NCBI RefSeq assembly: GCF_001455965.1
Contig: NZ_LKKO01000053.1
Span: 1 to 39,619, forward strand
Origin: Methylobacterium sp. GXS13
GTDB lineage: Bacteria > Pseudomonadota > Alphaproteobacteria > Rhizobiales > Beijerinckiaceae
DNA: 39,619 nucleotides
Reading direction: 5' to 3'
In this document: one piece after another, positions 1 through 7,872 of the stretch
Numbering within the stretch: the first letter of the stretch is position 1
How the letters are laid out: the number at the start of each line of letters is the position of its first letter
Program-made: the position numbers and the translations under genes
Notes under the pieces: model-generated
What the model was told of the DNA's origin: nothing
Database searches by the model: none
Seen by the model: only the letters and a program-made list of their open reading frames with translations

Positions 1-2
1 CC

Positions 3-593
3 GCGCGCGGTGCCGCCGAACCCGGCCGGCCCGGCCAGGGTGGCGGCGCGGGCGATCGGAACGGTCCCGGCGGCAATCCCGGTGGTGCGGAGCGAGGCGG
101 CCGCGACGGCGGCCCGGCCGACCAGCGCGGCGGACGTGATGAGACCGGCCCGGCCCAGCGCGGCGATCGCAACGGACGTGACGAGACCGGACCGGGCCAA
201 CGCGGCGATCGCAACGGGCGTGATGAGACCGGACCGGGTCAGCGCGGCGATCGCGGTGCAGCGGGCGACCGCGGCGATCGGGCTGTTCGCGACGGCGCGC
301 GTGGTGCACGGGGCGGCGGCTCGCCGCGCGGCGCGGTCAATCGGCTCGACACGCGTCAGCGGACCGCGTTCCGCGGCTCGATCACGCGCCTCGGCGTCTC
401 GCCGCTGCGCGACGTTGCGTTCGGTCTTGCGGTCGGCACCGCGATCCCGCGCTCCATCGGTTTGCACCGCCTACCGCCGGCCATTATCGAGATCGTACCG
501 GAATACGAGGGCTACGACTTCATTCTGGTGCGCGACGACATCGTGATCGTCGATCCCGACACCTATGAAATCGTGGATGTGATCCCGGCGTAA
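3..593 (+). CDS. DUF1236-type repeat-bearing secreted/envelope protein (C-terminal part)
   Basis: Open reading frame entering from the left edge and ending at TAA 591-593; no start codon lies inside, so it is 5' truncated. About the first 105 visible residues are Gly/Arg/Asp-rich low complexity, containing near-identical 14-residue units of the type QRGDRNGRDETGPG. The last 70 or so residues are a compact domain reading about as RLGVSPLRD, then EIVPEYEGYDFILV and IVIVDPDTYEIVDVI, which is the usual end of DUF1236 proteins, small periplasmic or exported proteins of Rhizobiales with unknown role. A rho-independent terminator follows 48 bp after the stop. The N-terminal signal peptide, if any, is outside the window. 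The family call rests on the C-terminal pattern and is fairly good; function is unknown. Confidence 0.75.
   Translation, partial: ARGAAEPGRPGQGGGAGDRNGPGGNPGGAERGGRDGGPADQRGGRDETGPAQRGDRNGRDETGPGQRGDRNGRDETGPGQRGDRGAAGDRGDRAVRDGARGARGGGSPRGAVNRLDTRQRTAFRGSITRLGVSPLRDVAFGLAVGTAIPRSIGLHRLPPAIIEIVPEYEGYDFILVRDDIVIVDPDTYEIVDVIPA
123..260 (+). repeat. In-frame 42-bp tandem repeat
   Basis: Two complete 42-bp units (156-197 and 198-239) are flanked by a shortened 33-bp unit (123-155) and a diverging partial unit from 240. Each full unit encodes QRGDRNGRDETGP plus Ala or Gly. The shortened unit lacks four residues, so length changes keep the reading frame. This looks like slippage or unequal crossing-over inside the low-complexity part of the DUF1236 protein. 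Confidence 0.85.
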
Positions 594-640
594 GTCGCTT
601 CTCCACCGGCTCACCGCGCACGCACAGACGCCCGAACGGA

Positions 641-683
641 ACAGCCGACGCAGGCAGGATGAAAGCCGGCGTCGGCTGTTTTG
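641..683 (+). terminator. Rho-independent terminator after the DUF1236 gene
   Basis: A perfect 10-bp inverted repeat (ACAGCCGACG at 641-650, CGTCGGCTGT at 670-679) is followed by a run of four T at 679-682. It lies 48 bp after the stop codon and is well placed to end that transcript. Confidence 0.8.
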
Positions 684-939
684 CGAATGATCGCAAGAAA
701 AAATTTCTGGATTACAGATTGTATTTGTTATGTCTAAAAATATATCAAATATGTTACATCGATAAAGCACGCTTGGCGTACCAATGATGATGTTTTTGCC
801 ACTCTAACGACTGATGGCGCGGTCGATTATTAAGTGGTTGTGGCGATCATTGCAGTGATATGCGATAGGTTACATTTCCCGATCTGGTGTTCATGATATG
901 AGGGTTGGTCGAACGCTTCTGTTGCAATGAAGGCAAGGC
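684..939 (+). promoter_or_regulatory. AT-rich leader upstream of the first chemoreceptor
   Basis: Together with the terminator this fills the 346-bp gap before the first chemoreceptor. The part from about 697 to 860 is much richer in A/T than the rest of the window, with runs such as AAAAAATTT and AAAATATATC. A perfect 6-bp dyad TTGCGA-ATGA-TCGCAA lies at 681-696. No gene is seen. It probably carries the promoter, but I cannot place -35 and -10 boxes with certainty. Confidence 0.5.
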
Positions 940-2940
940 ATGTCGGAACCGGATTTGAACGCCCCCGGACTTGCGCGCTTGCCGCAATCGCGCCTCGGTG
1001 TTTCCGGTCGTGCCCTGCTCCTGATCCTTGTCGTGGTCTTCGTGACCTTCGGGGCGAGTTCTGCCTATCTGTATTCCAAGCAATCCTCCGCCCTGCGGGC
1101 CAATCTCGAAGCGAACATGGCGAGCCTGAGTGCCGCGTCGGCGCGAAGTGTCGGCAACTGGCTGCGCGGCAAGCTCGAACTGACGCAGCTCATGGCACAG
1201 CAGATCGCCGCCGTCGGGGTTGGCCCGAAGGCGAACGACGTGCTCGGCTTGCCGTTGGCACGTGAGAGTTTCTTTAGCGCCTATCTCGGACGTCCCGACG
1301 GCTTCTACACGGAGATGCCGAAAACGGAGCTGCCCGCCGGCTACGATCCGCGTCAACGTCCCTGGTACAAGGATGCGCTGGCGGCGGGGCAGGCGGTGCT
1401 GACCGAGCCCTACAACGATGCGAGCACGAACGTCCTCACCATCACCGCGGCGGGTCCGGTTTTTGGGGAGGACCGGTCGGTCCTCGGCGTGATCGGCGGC
1501 GATTTCGACAGCGCGGCCCTGGCCCGGATGATCGCAGAGGTCGCAACAGGCGGCAAAAGCTACGCCTATCTGGTGTCGGGCGCCGGAACGGTCCTCGTCC
1601 ACCCGCGCACGGAGTTGATCGGAAAGCCGCTCGCGGACCTGATCGCCGGGCCGCTCCCGAAGATTGGTGGCGACGTGGCCGAGACCCAGGAAGGCGACCG
1701 AGCGACGTTCACGGCCTTCGCCCGGGTCCCGAATTTGCCGCCCTCGCTGGATTGGTACGTGGCGCTCTCGGTCGACAGCGCCACGGCTTTGGCCCCGATC
1801 ACGACGCTGGCTCGGGACTTGGCGGTGGCCACTCTCGTGGTGCTGCTCATCCTGGCGCTCGTAATCGGCCGGCTGATGACGATCACCCTGTCGCGTCCGC
1901 TGAACCGCCTGGTCGGCGTCCTGCAGCGCATGAGCCAGGGCGAGATCGATGCCGAGATCGCCCTGGCCCGGCGCAACGACGAGATCGGCTTGGTCGGCCG
2001 TGCCGTCGAGGGCATCAAGGCGCGGGTGGCGCAACAGGCCCGCGAACAGGTCGAAGCGCAGCACCTGGCCGACGAGGCCGCCGCAGCCGAGCGCAAGCGC
2101 GCCATGATCGCGCTGGCCGACGGCTTCGAGCAGGCGGTGGGCGCGATCGTCGGCATGGTCTCGTCATCGGCCAACGAACTCCAGGGCACCGCCCAGGCGC
2201 TGACCGCAACGGCGACGCAGGCGGCGGCGCAATCGACCAGCGTCGCGGCCGCTGCGGAACAGGCCGCCACCAACGTCCGCACCGTAGCGGCCGCAGCGGA
2301 GCAGCTCGGCTCCAGCGTGCAGGAGATCGCTGACCAGGTCGGAGGCTCGGCGAGCCTCGCACGAGCTGCTGTCGGCGAGGCGGATCAAACGGGTCGGCTG
2401 GTGCAGGAACTGGCCCAGGCGGTATCGAAGATCGGCGAAGCGATCGGGCTGATCTCCAGCATCGCGGCCCAGACCAATCTTCTGGCTCTGAACGCCACGA
2501 TCGAGGCGGCCCGCGCTGGCGACGCGGGGCGGGGGTTTGCGGTCGTGGCCTCTGAGGTGAAGGAATTGGCCGCCCAGACCGCCAAGGCCACCGAAGAGAT
2601 CACGGGTTATATCGGCCGGATCCAGGGCTCGACCGACCATGCCGCGCGTGCGATCGGCGGGATCGTCACGCGCATTCGCGACATCAACGACGTCACAGGC
2701 GCCGTGGCCGCGGCGGTTGAGGAGCAGGGTGCGGCGACCCAGGAGATCGTCCGTAACATGAGCCAAGCGGCAAGCGGTACCGACGAGGTGACGACCAACA
2801 TCGCCGGCGTCGCCGAGGCAGCGGAGCAGACCGGTACGGCGGCTCATCAGGTTCTGGACGCGGCGTCCGCGCTCTCACGCCAGTCGGCGCAGCTCACCGA
2901 CGAGGTCGCCCGCTTCCTGCACTCGGTCCGAGCCGCCTGA
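940..2940 (+). CDS. Methyl-accepting chemotaxis protein, dCache type (paralog 1)
   Basis: A 666-aa inner-membrane chemoreceptor. Order of parts: short cytoplasmic tail, TM1 about 25-44, periplasmic double-Cache sensor about 50-285, TM2 about 293-311, HAMP about 312-365, then the helical signalling domain with the conserved hairpin tip around 500-555 (IAAQTNLLALNATIEAARAG). The sensor holds Y135-x4-R140-x-W142-Y143, followed by Y158 and D188, which fits the published amino-acid-binding motif of dCache receptors, so amino acids are the likely ligands (inference). No CheR/CheB-tethering pentapeptide is seen at the C-terminus. The start is ATG 940, with GAAGGCAAGG just upstream. The next gene is a paralog of the same length. 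No che genes are in the window, so signalling must go through genes elsewhere. Confidence 0.95.
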   Translation: MSEPDLNAPGLARLPQSRLGVSGRALLLILVVVFVTFGASSAYLYSKQSSALRANLEANMASLSAASARSVGNWLRGKLELTQLMAQQIAAVGVGPKANDVLGLPLARESFFSAYLGRPDGFYTEMPKTELPAGYDPRQRPWYKDALAAGQAVLTEPYNDASTNVLTITAAGPVFGEDRSVLGVIGGDFDSAALARMIAEVATGGKSYAYLVSGAGTVLVHPRTELIGKPLADLIAGPLPKIGGDVAETQEGDRATFTAFARVPNLPPSLDWYVALSVDSATALAPITTLARDLAVATLVVLLILALVIGRLMTITLSRPLNRLVGVLQRMSQGEIDAEIALARRNDEIGLVGRAVEGIKARVAQQAREQVEAQHLADEAAAAERKRAMIALADGFEQAVGAIVGMVSSSANELQGTAQALTATATQAAAQSTSVAAAAEQAATNVRTVAAAAEQLGSSVQEIADQVGGSASLARAAVGEADQTGRLVQELAQAVSKIGEAIGLISSIAAQTNLLALNATIEAARAGDAGRGFAVVASEVKELAAQTAKATEEITGYIGRIQGSTDHAARAIGGIVTRIRDINDVTGAVAAAVEEQGAATQEIVRNMSQAASGTDEVTTNIAGVAEAAEQTGTAAHQVLDAASALSRQSAQLTDEVARFLHSVRAA

Positions 2941-3261
2941 ACGCGCCCGCACCCGCTCGATCATCGACGTGGCCCGGGCTGAATCCTCCTGCATTTCTCG
3001 CGCCGTGCGCTGAAACGCGAAGCTTCTCTGCGCGCAAGGTCGTACATTTTTGAAAGCAGTCTGTAAGGATCAAACGCTAGACCCTTCGTCGATGGGACTA
3101 GATCGCAACGGAATTGTCTATCAAAACGATCTGGCAGACTGCAAATACGTTAGTCCGCTTAACGATCGGTCTGATCAAACTCAAATATATGCGACTGACA
3201 ACAAACGATTGCAGGATTTGCGGCGGAGATCGATTGATCATCGACCGATGAGGAGTGTACC
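2941..3261 (+). promoter_or_regulatory. AT-rich leader upstream of the second chemoreceptor
   Basis: A 321-bp gap between the chemoreceptor genes. The first 100 bp are GC-rich; about 3045-3240 is relatively AT-rich, as is the leader of the first chemoreceptor. An 8-bp inverted repeat (GCAGTCTG 3056-3063, CAGACTGC 3135-3142) is widely spaced and may be chance. No terminator with a T-run was seen after the first gene. A good ribosome binding site (GAGGAG, 3250-3255) serves the GTG start at 3262, so the second gene probably has its own promoter here. Confidence 0.4.
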
Positions 3262-5262
3262 GTGCCTGAACCGATCATGACCGCAGCCGGACCCGCCAGG
3301 GGCTCGCGCCTGCGCCTTGGGATATCGGGCCGCGCGACGCTCTTCATCCTGGCGATCGTGTGCGTTACCTTCATGGCGAGCTCGGTCTACATCTACCGCG
3401 TGCAATCGTCCGTCCTGCGGGCGAGCATTCAGATGAACATGTCGAACCTGAGCGCCACGACGGCGCGGAGCGTCGCCAACTGGCTGCGCGGCAAGCTCGA
3501 CCTGACACTGATGATGGCCCAGCAGATTCCCGATTCCGGTACTGGATCAGCCGTCGATACGGTGCTCGGCGCCCCGATCGTTCGGGAAACCTTCTACGTC
3601 AGCTATCTGGGCCGCACGGACGGCGCCTACACCAAGATACCGAAGGGCGAGGTACCCGCAGGATACGACCCGCGCAAACGCCCGTGGTTCAAGGATGTCG
3701 CCGCCGCGAATGGGCCGATCGTCACCGAACCCTATACCTCGGCAAGCCGCGGCACCTTCGTCATCACCGCTGCGGCACCCGTCCATGATGCGACGGGGAC
3801 GCTGACCGGCGTTACCGGCGGCGATTTCGAGGCCGCCGCTCTGGCTCAGATGATCAGCGCTGTCGCTCAGAATGGGAACAGCTACGCCTATTTGGTGTCC
3901 GGCAAAGGCACGGTACTGATTCATCCCCAAACGAACCGCATCGGCAAACCGCTCTCGGAGCTGCTGTCCGGGCCGATGCCCCAGATCGGGGAGCAGGTGG
4001 TCGAGACCCGAGAGGGCGACCGGCCGACGCTCACAGTCTTCGCGCGCATCCCAAACCTGCCGGCCTCCCTCGATTGGTATGTAGCCCTCTCTGTCGACAA
4101 AGAGATGGCTTTTGCGCAGGTGGATCATCTGGCTCAGATGATGGCGGCGACGACCCTCATCGCGTTGCTCCTCCTCGCAATCGTGGTGAGCCGGCTGATG
4201 ACGATCACCGTGTCGCGCCCACTGAACCGCCTGGTCGGCGCTCTGCAGCGCATGAGTCAGGGGGCGATCGATGCAGAGATCGCCGAGGCCCGGCGCAACG
4301 ACGAGATCGGCCTGGTCGGCCGCGCGGTCGAGGGCATCAAGGCGCTGGTGGCGCAGAGGGCTCGCGATCAGGCCGAGGCCAGGCGTTTGGCCGACGAGGC
4401 CGCCACAGCCGAGCGCAAGCGCACCATGATCGCGTTGGCCGACGGCTTCGAGCAGGCCGTGGGCGCGATCGTCGGCATGGTCTCGGACTCGGCCAACGAA
4501 CTCCAGGGCACCGCCCAGGCGCTGACCGCAACCGCGAACCAGGCGGCGGCGCAATCCACCAGCGTCGCGGCGGCCGCCGAGGAGGCCGCCACCAACGTCC
4601 GCACCGTCGCAGCCGCCGCGGAACAGCTTGGCTCCAGCGTGCAGGAGATCGCCAGCCAGGTCGGAGGTTCGGCCAATCTGGCCCAGGCTGCGGTCGGCGA
4701 GGCCGACCAGACCGGCCACCTCGTGCAGGAATTGGCCCAGGCGGTATCGAAGATCGGCGATGCCGTCGGGCTGATCTCCAACATCGCCGCGCAGACCAAC
4801 CTGCTGGCCCTGAACGCGACGATCGAGGCGGCACGGGCGGGTGATGCGGGCCGGGGCTTTGCCGTGGTCGCATCCGAGGTGAAGGAACTCGCAGCCCAGA
4901 CTGCCAATGCGACCGAGGAGATCACCGGGCTGATCAATCGGATCCAGGGCTCGACCGATCAAGCCGCGCAGGCGATCGGCGGGATCGTGACCCGCATCCG
5001 CGACATCAACGACGTCACCGGCGCCGTTGCGGCAGCGGTCGAGGAGCAGGGCGCGGCCACCCAGGAAATCGTGCGCAACGTCACGCAGGCGGCTGCCGGC
5101 ACGGACGAGGTGACGAACAATATCTCCGGCGTTGCCGAGGCGGCAGACCAGACCGGCACGGCGGCCCATCAGGTCTTGGATGCGGCCTCCGCGCTGTCGC
5201 GTCAGTCCGCGCAGCTCAACGCGGAGGTCACACGCTTCCTGGATACGGTTCGCGCCGCCTAA
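3262..5262 (+). CDS. Methyl-accepting chemotaxis protein, dCache type (paralog 2)
   Basis: A 666-aa chemoreceptor with the same architecture as its upstream neighbour: TM1 about 25-44, double-Cache sensor, TM2 about 290-311, HAMP, and signalling domain with the tip ISNIAAQTNLLALNATIEAA. The GTG start at 3262 is chosen because GAGGAG stands 6 bp before it and the N-terminus then matches the paralog. The signalling half is almost identical to paralog 1, while the sensor half has clearly diverged. In the sensor the amino-acid motif reads Y135-x4-R140-x-W142-F143, with Y158 and D188 kept, so one aromatic position is Phe instead of Tyr. This suggests a related ligand class with altered specificity (inference). 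The gene ends 10 bp before the convergent hrcA stop. Confidence 0.95.
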   Translation: MPEPIMTAAGPARGSRLRLGISGRATLFILAIVCVTFMASSVYIYRVQSSVLRASIQMNMSNLSATTARSVANWLRGKLDLTLMMAQQIPDSGTGSAVDTVLGAPIVRETFYVSYLGRTDGAYTKIPKGEVPAGYDPRKRPWFKDVAAANGPIVTEPYTSASRGTFVITAAAPVHDATGTLTGVTGGDFEAAALAQMISAVAQNGNSYAYLVSGKGTVLIHPQTNRIGKPLSELLSGPMPQIGEQVVETREGDRPTLTVFARIPNLPASLDWYVALSVDKEMAFAQVDHLAQMMAATTLIALLLLAIVVSRLMTITVSRPLNRLVGALQRMSQGAIDAEIAEARRNDEIGLVGRAVEGIKALVAQRARDQAEARRLADEAATAERKRTMIALADGFEQAVGAIVGMVSDSANELQGTAQALTATANQAAAQSTSVAAAAEEAATNVRTVAAAAEQLGSSVQEIASQVGGSANLAQAAVGEADQTGHLVQELAQAVSKIGDAVGLISNIAAQTNLLALNATIEAARAGDAGRGFAVVASEVKELAAQTANATEEITGLINRIQGSTDQAAQAIGGIVTRIRDINDVTGAVAAAVEEQGAATQEIVRNVTQAAAGTDEVTNNISGVAEAADQTGTAAHQVLDAASALSRQSAQLNAEVTRFLDTVRAA

Positions 5263-5272
5263 GTCAGGATCG

Positions 5273-6367
5273 TCACCGCCCGCCGTCGAGCAGCTTGGAG
5301 ACCACGCGCGCGGTGTAGTCGACCATCGGCACGATGCGGGCGTAGTTCAGCCGCGTCGGGCCGATGACACCGACGACGCCGACGATTTTTTGGGACCCGT
5401 CCCGGAACGGCGCCGCGATCAGCGACGAGCCGGACAGCGAGAACAGCTTGTTCTCCGAGCCGATGAAGATCCGCACGCCGTCGCCGCCCTCGGCCCGGGC
5501 CAGGAGGTCGATGACGTCCTTTTGGGTCTCCAGATCGTTGAACAGGAGGCGGATGCGCTCGAGATCCTCGACCGCACGCAGGTCGTCGAGCAGGTTCGCC
5601 TGACCGCGCACGATCAGCTGCCGGGCCTCGCTCGGGCCGACCGGAGTTGCCAGGCCCGCATCGACCAAGCGTTCGGTCAGCGCGTCGAGCTCCCGCTTCA
5701 TCGCCGTGCGGCCAGCTTCGATCTCGGCCCGGAGGGTCCCGAGGGTGCGGCCCTGGAGCCGGGCGTTGAGGAAGTTCGTGGCCTCCTGGAGCGCGCCGGC
5801 GGGCAGTCCCGGGGGGAGGTCGACCAGGCGATTCTCCACCGAGCCGTCATTCGAGACCAGCACGACCAGGGCCCGGGCCGGATCGAGGCGGACGAACTCG
5901 ATATGCTTGAGATGCACGTTTGCCTTCGTGGTCAGCACCACGCCGGCCCCGCGCGAGATGCCCGACAGCATGGTCGAGGCCGCGGCCAACGCCGAGTCGA
6001 AGGTGTGCCCGGAGGCGGCGGCGCGCATCTCCGCCTCGATCCGGGCCTGTTCCTCCTGGCCGACATCGCCGAGCTCGAGCATGGCGTCGACGACGAAGCG
6101 CAGGCCGAGCTCGGTCGGCAGGCGGCCTGCCGAGGTGTGGGGCGCGAAAATCAGGCCGGAATGCTCAAGATCCGCCATGACGTTGCGGATCGAGGCCGGT
6201 GACAGCGCCATCGGCAGGATGCGCGCCAGGTTGCGTGAGCCCACCGGCTCGCCGGTCGTGAGATAGCTCTCGACGATCTGCCGGAAGATCTCGCGAGCGC
6301 GCTCGTTGAGGGCGTCGAGCGCCTGCATCGATGGGCCTTGTTGAAAGTTGAGGTTCAGGTCGGTCAC
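5273..6367 (-). CDS. hrcA: Heat-inducible transcription repressor HrcA
   Basis: About 364 aa. HrcA represses groESL and other heat-shock genes by binding CIRCE operators, and its activity depends on GroEL. The N-terminal winged helix is recognisable (LNERAREIFRQIVESYLTTG, then GEPVGSR and SIRNVMADLEHSGLI with SAGRLPTELGLRFFV-like sequence), followed by the GAF-like middle and a C-terminal dimerisation region ending in RIVPMVDYTARVVSKLL. I chose GTG at 6367 (protein start VTDLNLNFQQ) because ACAGGATG lies just upstream; in-frame ATGs at 6391 and 6415 are alternatives. It is divergent from rph. grpE, often its partner, is not downstream: the gene ends against a convergent chemoreceptor. I saw no CIRCE element (TTAGCACTC-N9-GAGTGCTAA) in the 127-bp gap. 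Confidence 0.95.
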   Translation of the reverse strand: MTDLNLNFQQGPSMQALDALNERAREIFRQIVESYLTTGEPVGSRNLARILPMALSPASIRNVMADLEHSGLIFAPHTSAGRLPTELGLRFVVDAMLELGDVGQEEQARIEAEMRAAASGHTFDSALAAASTMLSGISRGAGVVLTTKANVHLKHIEFVRLDPARALVVLVSNDGSVENRLVDLPPGLPAGALQEATNFLNARLQGRTLGTLRAEIEAGRTAMKRELDALTERLVDAGLATPVGPSEARQLIVRGQANLLDDLRAVEDLERIRLLFNDLETQKDVIDLLARAEGGDGVRIFIGSENKLFSLSGSSLIAAPFRDGSQKIVGVVGVIGPTRLNYARIVPMVDYTARVVSKLLDGGR

Positions 6368-6494
6368 GCGGTCATCCTGTCGTCCGATCATGTCCGCCCG
6401 GTGTCCGGGGATCAATCCATACGGCGATGCTTGCCCGCGCTGTCGCAGCGGCCTAAGAGCCCGGCCCTCACTCTCTCACCAGAAAGGGCCCGCC

Positions 6495-7208
6495 ATGAGG
6501 CCTTCGAAGCGCGCCGCCGACGAGCTGCGGCCCGTCACCCTCGAGCGCGCGGTGTCGCGCTATGCCGAGGGCTCGTGCCTGGTCAGCTTCGGCAACACCC
6601 GGGTGCTCTGCACCGCGTCCCTCGAAGAGCGCGGGCCGCCTTGGCTGCGCGGCTCCGGCAAGGGCTGGGTCACGGCCGAGTATGCCATGCTGCCGCGCGC
6701 GACGCACGACCGGACCCGGCGCGAGATCAACTCGGGCAAGCCTTCTGGTCGCACCCAGGAGATCCAGCGCCTGATCGGCCGGTCCCTGCGGGCGGTGACG
6801 AACCTGCCTGCGATGGGCGAGCGCCAGGTCACCGTCGATTGCGACGTGATCCAGGCCGATGGCGGCACCCGAACCGCCGCGATCACCGGGGCCTGGGTGG
6901 CGCTCTATGATTGCTTCGCCTGGATGCGCACCCGCTCGATCATCTCGGTGGACCCGCTGCGCGACCACGTCGCCGCCGTGTCCTGCGGCCTGTACAAGAA
7001 CACGCCCGTGCTTGATCTGGACTATGCCGAGGATTCGGCGGCCGAGACCGACGCCAACTTCGTGCTGACCGGGAAGGGCGGCATCGTCGAGGTGCAGGGC
7101 ACCGCTGAGATGGAGCCGTTCTCCGAAGAGCAGCTCCTCGAATTGCTGCGTCTCGCCCGCGCCGGCACCGACCGGCTGGTGGCGCTTCAGAAGGAGGCCA
7201 TTGCGTGA
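6495..7208 (+). CDS. rph: Ribonuclease PH
   Basis: A 237-aa phosphorolytic 3'-5' exoribonuclease that trims tRNA precursors using inorganic phosphate. The sequence is canonical from start to end: MRPSKRAADELRPV, then GSCLVSFGNTRVLCTAS, WVTAEYAMLPRATH with the phosphate-site RTRREINSGKPSGRTQEIQR, and IQADGGTRTAAITGA. The ATG at 6495 is chosen because GAAAGGG precedes it by about 6 bp and the protein then has the family's usual length; the frame is open further upstream but lacks family sequence. The stop overlaps the rdgB start (GTGA), so the two are translationally coupled, and hemW follows in the same direction. Confidence 0.97.
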   Translation: MRPSKRAADELRPVTLERAVSRYAEGSCLVSFGNTRVLCTASLEERGPPWLRGSGKGWVTAEYAMLPRATHDRTRREINSGKPSGRTQEIQRLIGRSLRAVTNLPAMGERQVTVDCDVIQADGGTRTAAITGAWVALYDCFAWMRTRSIISVDPLRDHVAAVSCGLYKNTPVLDLDYAEDSAAETDANFVLTGKGGIVEVQGTAEMEPFSEEQLLELLRLARAGTDRLVALQKEAIA

Positions 7209-7834
7209 GCCGTCATCTGACCGGGAAGGTGGTCATCGCCACCCACAATGCGGGCAAGCTCACCGAGATGTGCGAGCTTTTGGCGCCGTTCGGGATCGAG
7301 GCCGTCTCGGCCGGCGAGCTCGGGCTGCCCGAGCCCGACGAGACCGGCACGATGTTCTCCGAGAACGCCGCCATCAAGGCACATGCCGCCGCGAAGGCGA
7401 CCGGGCTGCCGGCCTTCGCGGACGATTCCGGCCTCTGTGTCGATGCGCTGGACGGCGCGCCCGGCATCTTCTCCGCTCGCTGGGCCGGCCCGACCAAGGA
7501 TTTTTCCGGCGCCATGGCCCGGATCTTCTCGGAGCTGGAGCAGCGGGCTGCTACCAACCAAACGGCGCATTTCGTGTCGGCGCTGGTGCTCGCCTGGCCG
7601 GACGGCCACACCGAGCTGTTCGAGGGACGCGTGTTCGGTACGCTGGTGCCGCCGCGCGGCGAAGCCGGATTCGGCTACGATCCGATCTTCCAACCGGAGG
7701 GCCATACCCGGACCTTCGGCGAGATGAGCGCCGAGGAGAAGCACGGGGTCGATTGGCAGAAGGGGGAGGGGTTGTCGCACCGCGCCCGGGCCTTCGTGCT
7801 GCTGAGCCGCGCCTGCCTGGCGCCAGGCTCCTGA
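7205..7834 (+). CDS. rdgB: XTP/dITP diphosphatase (non-canonical purine NTP pyrophosphatase)
   Basis: A 209-aa Ham1/RdgB house-cleaning enzyme that hydrolyses dITP, ITP and XTP to monophosphates and keeps deaminated purines out of nucleic acids. Family motifs are present: VIATHNAGKLTEM at the N-terminus, TMFSENAAIKAHAAAKATG, FADDSGLCVDALDGAPGIFSAR-type sequence, EAGFGYDPIF and a C-terminal LSHRARAF. The start is GTG 7205, overlapping the rph stop by 4 bp. It is the second gene of the rph-rdgB-hemW operon; 38 bp separate it from hemW. Confidence 0.97.
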   Translation: MSRHLTGKVVIATHNAGKLTEMCELLAPFGIEAVSAGELGLPEPDETGTMFSENAAIKAHAAAKATGLPAFADDSGLCVDALDGAPGIFSARWAGPTKDFSGAMARIFSELEQRAATNQTAHFVSALVLAWPDGHTELFEGRVFGTLVPPRGEAGFGYDPIFQPEGHTRTFGEMSAEEKHGVDWQKGEGLSHRARAFVLLSRACLAPGS

Positions 7835-7872
7835 TTGCCAAACCGGGCCGGCACGCGCACATCCCGTCGATC

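Noticed and set aside
847..2282. Long minus-strand open frames opposite the first chemoreceptor (also 3547-5169 opposite the second)
   Set aside because: They mirror strongly coding plus-strand genes, have low-complexity Arg/Asp/Gly-rich content and match no family; they result from high GC content.
3056..3142. 8-bp inverted repeat GCAGTCTG / CAGACTGC before the second chemoreceptor
   Set aside because: The arms are 71 bp apart with no further pairing, so a structure or operator is not supported.
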